Shown one piece after another: positions 1 to 5,682 of a stretch of DNA of 15,182 bases. The translations under genes and the position numbers were made by a program. The stretch is from Clostridiaceae bacterium. Its GTDB lineage: Bacteria; Bacillota; Clostridia; Oscillospirales; Acutalibacteraceae. Each line of letters begins with the position of its first letter. Within the stretch, counting starts at the first letter, position 1. The stretch covers positions 1 through 15,182 of the forward strand of contig CAJGDQ010000013.1 in the NCBI GenBank assembly GCA_904502215.1, read 5' to 3'. Under the pieces are notes generated by a model. It did no database searches, was not told the DNA's origin, and worked only from the letters and a program-made list of their open reading frames with translations.

Positions 1-564
1 ACCTATTTTGGCAATTGTTATGGGGTCAATCTTATTATCGGCAAACAGTCCGTTAAGAATGGTTCCGATAAGCACCTCAAAAGCCGCTGAAGAAGAAAGT
101 CCCGAGCCTTTTAAAACATTAGAGGTGGTATAAGCATTAAAACCCTGAAGAGAAATACCCATCTCTTTAAACTTAGCGCAAACACCTCTAATTAAGGAAA
201 TTGCTCTACCCTTCTCGCAGTCCTTCTTATTAAGGTCGGCAATATCAACCGTATCCATATCATAGCCTTCCGACTTGATACGGATTTTGCCATCCTCATT
301 AAGAGCTACAACAGCAATAACATCAAGATTAACGCTACCTGCCAAAACGCATCCATGCTGATGGTCGGTATGGTTGCCGCCGATTTCAGTTCTTCCGGGA
401 GCCGAGAAAATCCTGATGTTCTCGCCGCCGTGATAAAGCTTCATAAACTCATCAAGAGCTTTTTGATATCTTTCTTTGGATAAAACAGTCTCCCCATATA
501 AAAGGGATAGGCTTTCATCAAATTTTCCGTTTTCTATAGCTAATTTTGTTTCAGTTATATTCAT
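1..564 (-). CDS. galK: Galactokinase, GHMP kinase family (3'-truncated by window edge)
   Basis: The first 188 codons of a galactokinase that runs off the left edge, so the C-terminal half is not visible. Galactokinase phosphorylates galactose at C1 with ATP, the entry step of the Leloir pathway. The translation has the galactokinase signature at residues 55-69 (APGRTEIGGNHTDHQ), followed at about 152-161 by the GHMP-kinase phosphate loop (KGSGLSSSAA). The signature reads TEIGGNHTDHQ instead of the textbook NLIGEHTDY, a variant I associate with clostridial galactokinases. The ATG at 564 lies only 12 bp after the ackA stop, with a modest AGAGAAG Shine-Dalgarno inside that gap. No promoter or terminator is visible between them, so it is probably co-transcribed with ackA. 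A related sugar kinase with another substrate is possible, but galactokinase is clearly the best fit. Confidence 0.9.
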   Translation of the reverse strand, partial: MNITETKLAIENGKFDESLSLLYGETVLSKERYQKALDEFMKLYHGGENIRIFSAPGRTEIGGNHTDHQHGCVLAGSVNLDVIAVVALNEDGKIRIKSEGYDMDTVDIADLNKKDCEKGRAISLIRGVCAKFKEMGISLQGFNAYTTSNVLKGSGLSSSAAFEVLIGTILNGLFADNKIDPITIAKIG

Positions 565-576
565 AATTTCTTCTCT

Positions 577-1773
577 TTACTTTGAAATAATTCTTAATGT
601 ATCACGTGCAATTGCAAGCTCTTCGTTGGTTGGAATAATATAAACATTAACCTTGCTGTTATCGGTTGAAATCTTAATCTCTTTACCTCGAACAGCATTC
701 TTTTCCTTATCAATCTCAAGGCCTAAATAGGTAAGGCTTTCGCAAACTGTTTCACGAAGCTTTGCATCGTTTTCGCCGATACCGCCTGTGAAAACAATCG
801 CATCAACGCCGTTCATAGCAGCGATATAAGAGCCAACGAATTTAATGATTTGATAGCGTTGCATATCAATGGCAAGCTGAGCTCTCTCATTTCCGTTAGC
901 AGCAGCCTCGGCAACATCACGGTTATCGTTAGAAACACCCGAAACTCCGAGAACACCCGATTCCTTATTGCAAATGCGGTTAATATCTGCAGGAGAAAGA
1001 TTTTCTTTCTCGGCAATAAAGGTAAGCGCTGAGGGGTCAAGAGTTCCGGTTCTTGTTCCCATCATAAATCCATCAAGAGGAGTGAATCCCATTGAAGTAT
1101 CAAGGCAAACGCCATCCTTAATAGCAGTAATCGAGCAACCGTTACCAAGGTGGCAGGTGATAATCTTAATATCCTTTTTATCCTTGCCCTCAAGAGCGGC
1201 AACTCTATCACTTACAAAGTGATGCGAAGTGCCGTGAGCTCCGTATTTACGAACCTGATATTCCTCAAAATATTTATAAGGAAGAGCAAACATATAAGCC
1301 TTTGCGGGCATTGTTTGATGGAAAGAGGTATCAAAAACTGCAACTTGAGGAATTTCTTCGCCAAAGGTTTTAATGCAGGCTTTAACGCCCAAAAGATTGG
1401 CAGGATTATGAAGAGGAGCTAATGCGCCAAGCTCATCGATATCCTTAAGAACTTCGGGAGTGATAAGACAAGAGCCATTATAAATGCTACCACCCTGAAC
1501 TATACGATGGCCAATAGCCGAAACCTCATCAAAGGAATCAATAACCTTAGCATCACTCTTTGTAAGAGCATAAACTACAGCCTCAAAAGCTTCACTATGG
1601 GTTGGCATTGCGGTTTCAGCAACATACTCTCTGCCATCGGCAGCTTTATGGGTTATTTCTCCCGAAACGCCGATTCTTTCGCAAAGACCTTTACAAAGAA
1701 CCTGCTCATTTTCCATATCAATAAGCTGATATTTAAGTGATGAGCTTCCTGCATTAACTACAAAAATTTTCAT
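577..1773 (-). CDS. ackA: Acetate kinase
   Basis: Acetate kinase, which interconverts acetate + ATP and acetyl phosphate + ADP. In fermenters it usually runs towards ATP with phosphotransacetylase; no pta is present here. The 398-residue length is normal. Expected family residues are visible: N7 in VVNAGSSSLKYQ, the Arg of GHRIVQGG near 90, the His of LAPLHNPAN near 123, the Asp of FDTSFHQTMP near 148, the His of HGTSHHF near 180, the Arg of GTRTGTLDP near 241 and the C-terminal Glu of TNEELAIA. The ATG at 1773 has a GGAGG Shine-Dalgarno at 1781-1785. It is first in a probable ackA-galK unit and is divergent from tmcAL across a 119-bp gap with interlocked promoters. Confidence 0.98.
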   Translation of the reverse strand: MKIFVVNAGSSSLKYQLIDMENEQVLCKGLCERIGVSGEITHKAADGREYVAETAMPTHSEAFEAVVYALTKSDAKVIDSFDEVSAIGHRIVQGGSIYNGSCLITPEVLKDIDELGALAPLHNPANLLGVKACIKTFGEEIPQVAVFDTSFHQTMPAKAYMFALPYKYFEEYQVRKYGAHGTSHHFVSDRVAALEGKDKKDIKIITCHLGNGCSITAIKDGVCLDTSMGFTPLDGFMMGTRTGTLDPSALTFIAEKENLSPADINRICNKESGVLGVSGVSNDNRDVAEAAANGNERAQLAIDMQRYQIIKFVGSYIAAMNGVDAIVFTGGIGENDAKLRETVCESLTYLGLEIDKEKNAVRGKEIKISTDNSKVNVYIIPTNEELAIARDTLRIISK

Positions 1774-1801
1774 TTAATTTCCTCCATCTTAAAACCCGCA
1801 G

Positions 1802-1830
1802 TTGAAATAGGCTTAAAATTATTATATAAT
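1802..1830 (+). promoter_or_regulatory. Sigma-A-type promoter for tmcAL
   Basis: TTGAAA (1802-1807), a 17-bp spacer and a perfect TATAAT (1825-1830). Predicted start near 1837, about 56 nt before the tmcAL start. The two predicted start sites of this divergent pair are only about 5 bp apart, so two polymerases could not occupy both promoters at once. Confidence 0.7.
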
Positions 1831-1838
1831 ACCTATAC

Positions 1839-1867
1839 ATAATACTATAATTAGTAAAGTTTTTCAA
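1839..1867 (-). promoter_or_regulatory. Sigma-A-type promoter for ackA-galK
   Basis: On the minus strand, TTGAAA (1862-1867) and TATTAT (1839-1844) are separated by exactly 17 bp. Predicted start near 1832, about 58 nt before the ackA ATG. Its -35 box lies inside the predicted transcript of the divergent tmcAL unit. Confidence 0.65.
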
Positions 1868-1892
1868 GTTTTTTTTGAAAAGAAGTGATAAT

Positions 1893-3059
1893 TTGAGCGT
1901 TATCGGAATAATTGCCGAATTTAACCCTTTGCATAAGGGCCATAAATATTTATTAGATGAAGCAAAAAAGCAGGGAGAAACGGTTATTTGCGTTCTAAGC
2001 TCCAACTTTGTTCAGCGAGGAGATACTGCTATTGCCGAAAAAAGAATCAGAACCCTTTCCGCCCTTAAAAGCGGTGCCGATATGGTTATTGAGCTTCCTG
2101 TTTTATGGAGTATGTCAACCGCTCAAAACTTTGCGCTTGGTGCTGTTTCAGCGCTTAAAGAAGCAGGCGCCGAGAAGATTATTTTCGGCAGTGAAAACGG
2201 CAATATCCAAACCCTTTTAAAAACTGCCGATATTTTATGCTCTAAAGAATTTTCTGAAAAGCTTTCAAAAGAGCTTAAAAATGGCATTACCTTTGCAAAA
2301 GCCCGCCAAAAAGTTTGCGAAGCTCTTGGCGGCGAAAAGGATATTTTATCGTCTGCTAACAACAATTTAGGCCTCGAATATATAATTGCGGCAAGAAGTC
2401 TTAATTATAATGCCGAGTTTGAAACGGTTAAAAGAATCGGCGCTATGCACGATTCTTTAGAAGAGGCTCGGTTTGTATCGGCTTCTCTTCTTCGAGAAAA
2501 ATTAAAATCGGGCAACTTCGGTTTTGCTCAAAAATATATGCCAGAGGAAAGCCTTGAGCTAATAACCCCCGAAAGCATTTCGGATATAAAAAGAATTGAA
2601 ACGGCAATTTTAGCAGTTCTCAGAACTAAAACCGAAGAGGAGCTATCGGTTCTTCCGGATTTGAGCGAGGGTCTTGAAAACAAGCTTTATTCAGCGATAA
2701 AAACCGCCAAAAGTCTTGACGATTTATATGAAAAAATCAAGGTCAAACGATATACCTTAGCTCGTATCAGAAGACTTGTTTTATCGGCTTTCATCGGAGC
2801 CGATAATAAGTTTTTTATGGAACCTTTGCCTTATATCAGAGTTTTAGGCTTTTCAAAAAACGGCTCGAAGCACCTTAAAAATCTCAAAAATTCCTCTGTT
2901 CCCGTAATAAGCAGAACTGCCGATATAAACAATTTATCGGCTAATGCTAAAAAGGTTTTTGAAACCGAGGCTAAAGCCACCGATTTGTTCGGCTTAACAC
3001 TTGAAACACCGCTTGAATGCGGAATAGAATATACACGAAAAATCATTAAAACGGAGTAA
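1893..3059 (+). CDS. tmcAL: tRNA(Met) cytidine acetate ligase (TmcAL/YlbM)
   Basis: Nucleotidyltransferase-fold enzyme that, in Bacillus subtilis, makes N4-acetylcytidine at the wobble base of elongator tRNA(Met) from acetate and ATP via acetyl-AMP. The N-terminus GIIAEFNPLHKGHKYLL has the HxGH adenylyl-transfer motif in the typical YlbM context. It is followed by the conserved blocks SSNFVQRGD and GADMVIELPVLWSMSTAQNF. About 389 residues is normal. I chose TTG at 1893, because AGAAGTGAT (1881-1889) makes a Shine-Dalgarno 4-5 nt upstream and the protein then starts right at the family N-terminus. An in-frame TTG at 1875 would add six residues but lacks a ribosome binding site. It is first in a two-gene operon and divergent from ackA, which shares its acetate substrate. 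Confidence 0.93.
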   Translation: MSVIGIIAEFNPLHKGHKYLLDEAKKQGETVICVLSSNFVQRGDTAIAEKRIRTLSALKSGADMVIELPVLWSMSTAQNFALGAVSALKEAGAEKIIFGSENGNIQTLLKTADILCSKEFSEKLSKELKNGITFAKARQKVCEALGGEKDILSSANNNLGLEYIIAARSLNYNAEFETVKRIGAMHDSLEEARFVSASLLREKLKSGNFGFAQKYMPEESLELITPESISDIKRIETAILAVLRTKTEEELSVLPDLSEGLENKLYSAIKTAKSLDDLYEKIKVKRYTLARIRRLVLSAFIGADNKFFMEPLPYIRVLGFSKNGSKHLKNLKNSSVPVISRTADINNLSANAKKVFETEAKATDLFGLTLETPLECGIEYTRKIIKTE

Positions 3060-3064
3060 TAAAA

Positions 3065-3997
3065 ATGGTAACATTAAAAGAAATCGAGAGCTTTAAGGAC
3101 TATGGAAAATGCCTTAGTATTTCAAACGGAATTATTGAAGCTTTGGTAACCCTTGATTTAGGACCGAGGGTTATAAGCTTTGGTTTTAAAGATTCCCAAA
3201 ACTTTATGTGCGCCGAAAGAGAAGAGCTTGGCGGTTTGGGCGATAAGGCTTACACTGATTTCTTCGGCGAGGGCAGAAAATGGGAAAACCTTGGCGGACA
3301 TAGAATTTGGCTCTCCCCCGAATCCTATCCCGAAACCTATACCCCCGATGATAAACCCGTTAAATATGAGGCGACCTCAAACGGCGCAATTTTCTATAAA
3401 GCTGATGATACCGAGATTGGCGCTAAAATATCTCTTGAGCTTAAAATGGATGATGATGACGCCAATATGCAGGTTACTATGAAGGTGCAAAACGCAAGTG
3501 ATACTCCTAAAGATTTTGCCATTTGGGCACTCTCTGTTTGCGCTAAGAACGGAACAATGCTGATTCCTATGAACACCAACGATACAGGGCTCCTCCCCAA
3601 CCGCTCCATTGCTGTTTGGCCCTATACCGATATGAGCGATGATAGAATTTATTGGGGCAAGAAGTATGTTACCGTTAAGCAAAACCCGAATTGCGATGGA
3701 CCGATGAAATTGGGATTTGATTTGAATGGCGGAAATGCTTATTATATTTTAGGCGATGAGATTTTTGCCAAGAAATATGATACTAATCATCCGAACGGCA
3801 GATATCCTGATGGCAACTGCTCTTTCGAGGTTTATACTAATAACTGTATGCTCGAATTTGAAACCCTCGGCGAGCTTAAAACTGTTGCTCCAAACGAAAT
3901 CAGCGTTTTAAAGGAAAGCTGGTCGCTTATTAAAAAGCCTTGCGAGGTTGATTTTAAAAACGATGCCTCGATAGATAATTTACTTTCGAAAATATAA
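3065..3997 (+). CDS. Galactose-mutarotase-like (DUF4380-like) protein of unknown function
   Basis: A 310-residue soluble protein with no signal peptide or membrane segment. The features I can see are LDLGPRVISFGF near residues 30-41 and LGGHRIWLSPESYPETYTPD near 76-95. They are followed by beta-rich sequence with phrases typical of galactose-mutarotase-like folds (an aspartate-rich strand, FAIWALSVCA, WPYTDM, LGFDLNGG). This resembles DUF4380-type proteins, but that is recall, not a search, and the catalytic activity is unknown. The ATG at 3065 has GGAG (3053-3056) overlapping the tmcAL stop codon region, so it is co-transcribed with tmcAL. A strong terminator follows 7 bp after the stop. A sugar epimerase or a carbohydrate-binding role is possible. 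Confidence 0.6.
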   Translation: MVTLKEIESFKDYGKCLSISNGIIEALVTLDLGPRVISFGFKDSQNFMCAEREELGGLGDKAYTDFFGEGRKWENLGGHRIWLSPESYPETYTPDDKPVKYEATSNGAIFYKADDTEIGAKISLELKMDDDDANMQVTMKVQNASDTPKDFAIWALSVCAKNGTMLIPMNTNDTGLLPNRSIAVWPYTDMSDDRIYWGKKYVTVKQNPNCDGPMKLGFDLNGGNAYYILGDEIFAKKYDTNHPNGRYPDGNCSFEVYTNNCMLEFETLGELKTVAPNEISVLKESWSLIKKPCEVDFKNDASIDNLLSKI

Positions 3998-4004
3998 AAC
4001 AAAA

Positions 4005-4033
4005 CCCCCGAGAAATCGGGGGATTAGTTTTTT
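4005..4033. terminator. Bidirectional intrinsic terminator between tmcAL operon and XRE gene
   Basis: Perfect 7-bp stem CCCCCGA (4005-4011) / TCGGGGG (4016-4022) with a GAAA loop. On the plus strand it is followed by ATTAG and six Ts; on the minus strand it is followed by TTTTGTTTT. It can therefore stop both converging units. The XRE stop codon (4024-4026) lies in the downstream tract. Confidence 0.88.
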
Positions 4034-4398
4034 GCATCTAATTCATTTATAAATTTATATAATATATTTCGTTTTTCTTGGCTCATATAACGGAAAATTT
4101 TAATTATATTTCTTTCCTTATGGCTAAGCACTTCCTCAAAGGTTGGTTTTGGAGGAGGTGGTGGCGGTGGCGGGTCAATTATCGGTTTGGGTGGCTCAAA
4201 AGTTTTGCCTGTTAAAAGAAACTCGGGCTCAACCTCTAAAAAAGGGGCAACCTTTAACAATAACTCACAGGTTATAATGCCTTCCCTTTCGGCTTGGGAA
4301 TAGGTGCTTCCTTTCATACTGATAAGCTCAGCTAATTCGTTTTGAGTAAGCCCCGCTTTCTTCCTATACTGCCTTATTCTTTTATTTATTTCTTTCAT
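4024..4398 (-). CDS. XRE-family (Cro/CI-type) helix-turn-helix regulator with polyproline linker
   Basis: A 124-residue cytoplasmic DNA-binding protein. Residues 4-60 form a helix-turn-helix of the HTH_3 type (IRQYRKKAGLTQNELAELIS, then MKGSTYSQAEREG as the recognition region). Residues 68-85 form a proline-rich linker with eight consecutive prolines. Residues 88-124 form a short charged helical tail (HKERNIIKIFRYMSQEKRNI) that could dimerise or bind a partner. The ATG at 4398 has a GAGG ribosome binding site. It is transcribed alone from its own promoter through a structured leader with a terminator/antiterminator switch, and ends in the shared terminator at 4005-4033. The target genes cannot be told. 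No phage or toxin genes lie beside it. Confidence 0.85.
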   Translation of the reverse strand: MKEINKRIRQYRKKAGLTQNELAELISMKGSTYSQAEREGIITCELLLKVAPFLEVEPEFLLTGKTFEPPKPIIDPPPPPPPPKPTFEEVLSHKERNIIKIFRYMSQEKRNILYKFINELDAKN

Positions 4399-4417
4399 AT
4401 AATTTCCTCACAAAATT

Positions 4418-4443
4418 AAAAAAGTGCGTCCCGAGAGACGCAC
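4418..4443 (-). terminator. Attenuator terminator upstream of the XRE start codon
   Basis: On the minus strand, GTGCGTC (4437-4443), loop TCTCGG and GACGCAC (4424-4430) are followed directly by six Ts (4418-4423). It ends 19 bp before the XRE ATG, so read-through is needed for expression from the upstream promoter. Confidence 0.85.
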
Positions 4444-4460
4444 CGAAAAACGCATCTCTC
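4433..4460 (-). promoter_or_regulatory. Antiterminator hairpin overlapping the XRE leader terminator
   Basis: GAGAGATGCG (4451-4460) can pair with TGCGTCTCTC (4433-4442) as RNA: ten consecutive pairs, two of them G-U, around an 8-nt loop TTTTTCGG. Its 3' arm contains most of the terminator's 5' arm, so only one of the two hairpins can form at a time. Confidence 0.65.
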
Positions 4461-4559
4461 AATGTTGCTACACATCTGCACAAAGTCAGGGAGAGAGAAT
4501 ACATTTTTACCAAATAGTATTCCCCTAACTAAGTGCTTATTCAGATGTGTAGCAACATT

Positions 4560-4588
4560 ATTATATCATCATTTTTTATTTTTGTAAA
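4560..4588 (-). promoter_or_regulatory. Sigma-A-type promoter for the XRE leader
   Basis: On the minus strand, TTTACA (4583-4588), a 17-bp spacer and a perfect TATAAT (4560-4565). Predicted start about 4553, inside the outer arm of the leader hairpin. Confidence 0.7.
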
Positions 4589-4601
4589 GAATAAACATTT
4601 A

Positions 4602-4661
4602 ATTACGAATTACGCATTACGCATTACGCATTACGCATTACGCATTACGAATTACGCATTA
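4602..4661. repeat. Heptanucleotide tandem repeat (ATTACGC/ATTACGA)
   Basis: Eight complete 7-bp units from 4602 to 4657 plus a partial ATTA. Units 1 and 7 are ATTACGA; the other six are ATTACGC. It is non-coding, lying between the terminator of the nucleoside-transport operon and the XRE promoter. Copy number is likely to vary by slippage. Confidence 0.95.
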
Positions 4662-4692
4662 AAAAACCGAGGAGATATCTCCTCGGTTTTTA
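4661..4692. terminator. Intrinsic terminator of the xpt/nucleoside ABC operon
   Basis: A perfect 22-bp palindrome at 4666-4687 (11-bp arm ACCGAGGAGAT) with six As on the left and five Ts on the right. It starts just beyond the last permease stop and would terminate the minus-strand operon on six Us. The mirrored T tract would also stop plus-strand transcription. Confidence 0.9.
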
Positions 4693-5679
4693 TTATCTTT
4701 CTTCTCTGAAATAGGATAATCCCAAGCTTGCGGGGGGTTGATTTTCCTTCTTATCACGGATACTGATAATAACAAGAACTATTATAGTTACGAGATAGGG
4801 TAAAATCTTTATAAGCTCTTGGTCCTTATTGCTGAGCCCTAAAAGGAAGGGGCCGATAACATAAAGAGCGCCAAAGATAATCGAACCAATGATTGCAATA
4901 TTGGGACGCCAAACAGCAAATATTACCAGCGCTACTGCAAGCCAACCAAATTGGTCGAGAATGTTGTTTTGCCAGTTTGCTGCCGCAAAGTCCATAACAT
5001 AGCAAAGACCGCCGAGACCCGAAATCATACCGCCAAGACAGGTTGCAACATACTTATATTTATCAACATTGATACCTGCCGCATCGGCAGTTGCGGGATT
5101 TTCGCCAACTGCTCTGAGATTAAGACCGATTCTGGTTTTTGTTATAACAAAAGCAACAACAAGAGCAATAATAATTGCCAAATAGGTCATAAATCCATAG
5201 GATAAGAAAATATCTCCAAACCAGCCCAAGTTTTCGGCAAAGGGCAAGGAAGCACGGTATGCCTTACCAATTTCAGGGAAAGCGGCAATTCCTGTTCCGC
5301 CCATTTTGCTATTGATAAGACTTCCGATAAAGTTACTTGCTCCAACACCAAAGGTTGTTAATGCCAAGCCTGTTACGTTTTGATTTGTTTTAAGGGTTAT
5401 TGTTAAAAAGCAATAAATTAAGGTTACAACCAAAGAACCGATAAGACCGCAAAGCAAGGTTATTAGAACGCCAAGCAGAGGGTTAACCGTTTCAACTGCA
5501 CCTGTATAAAAATATGCGCCAACAATACCGCTAATAGCACCGCCCGCCATAATACCGGGTGTTCCAAGGTTAAGGTTGCCCGATTTTTCGGTTATAATCT
5601 CACCTGTTGAACCGAGCAAAAGGGTTGAACTAAGTCTCAACGACTGCTGAATAAAAGCAATTAACATTTCAAAGCTCAT
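4693..5679 (-). CDS. ABC transporter permease, nucleoside (BMP/NupQ-type)
   Basis: Second membrane subunit of the nucleoside importer, 328 residues, highly hydrophobic with about eight to ten membrane segments. The N-terminal region LLLGSTGEIITEKSGNLNLGTPGIMAGGA and the later RAVGENPATADAAGINVDKYK block are characteristic of the simple-sugar/nucleoside permease family (Bacillus NupQ, streptococcal NupC/RnsD type). The ATG at 5679 has GGAGG within the last codons of the upstream permease, and the two genes are 3 bp apart, so they are translationally coupled. It is the last gene of the five-gene operon and is followed by a strong terminator. Substrate is inferred as purine nucleosides from the co-transcribed xpt. 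Confidence 0.9.
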   Translation of the reverse strand: MSFEMLIAFIQQSLRLSSTLLLGSTGEIITEKSGNLNLGTPGIMAGGAISGIVGAYFYTGAVETVNPLLGVLITLLCGLIGSLVVTLIYCFLTITLKTNQNVTGLALTTFGVGASNFIGSLINSKMGGTGIAAFPEIGKAYRASLPFAENLGWFGDIFLSYGFMTYLAIIIALVVAFVITKTRIGLNLRAVGENPATADAAGINVDKYKYVATCLGGMISGLGGLCYVMDFAAANWQNNILDQFGWLAVALVIFAVWRPNIAIIGSIIFGALYVIGPFLLGLSNKDQELIKILPYLVTIIVLVIISIRDKKENQPPASLGLSYFREER

Positions 5680-5682
5680 AGC

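Larger units (their letters stand above)
4418..4556 (-). ncRNA. Structured cis-regulatory leader RNA of the XRE gene (riboswitch/attenuator candidate)
   Basis: The leader of the XRE gene on the minus strand, about 135 nt. Part 1 is a long bulged hairpin. Its outer arms are perfect 18-nt complements (4542-4559 and 4461-4478), of which about 12-15 bp fall after the likely start site. The interior has CAC/GUG, a UU/UU step, the 8-bp helix AGUUAGGG/CCCUGACU with one U-G pair, a UCUCU bulge (4492-4496) and an apical GAAUAC/GUAUUC stem. Part 2 is the antiterminator GAGAGAUGCG (4451-4460) / UGCGUCUCUC (4433-4442). Part 3 is a terminator sharing that 3' arm. The U-G pair in the inner helix exists only if the minus strand is transcribed; on the plus strand it would be a C-A mismatch. 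I do not recognise the class. A stand-alone 6S-like RNA is an alternative. Confidence 0.6.

Noticed and set aside
1875..1892. Upstream TTG as the tmcAL start
   Set aside because: It has no Shine-Dalgarno and would place the ribosome binding site of the 1893 start inside the coding region.
4418..4559. 6S RNA as the primary call for the structured RNA
   Set aside because: The shape is partly similar, but there is no large symmetrical central bubble, and the terminator/antiterminator pair just before an XRE ribosome binding site fits a cis-acting leader better; kept as an alternative.
4602..4661. Regular repeats resembling a short CRISPR array
   Set aside because: The units are only 7 bp and contiguous, with no spacers, and there are no cas genes; it is a simple tandem repeat.
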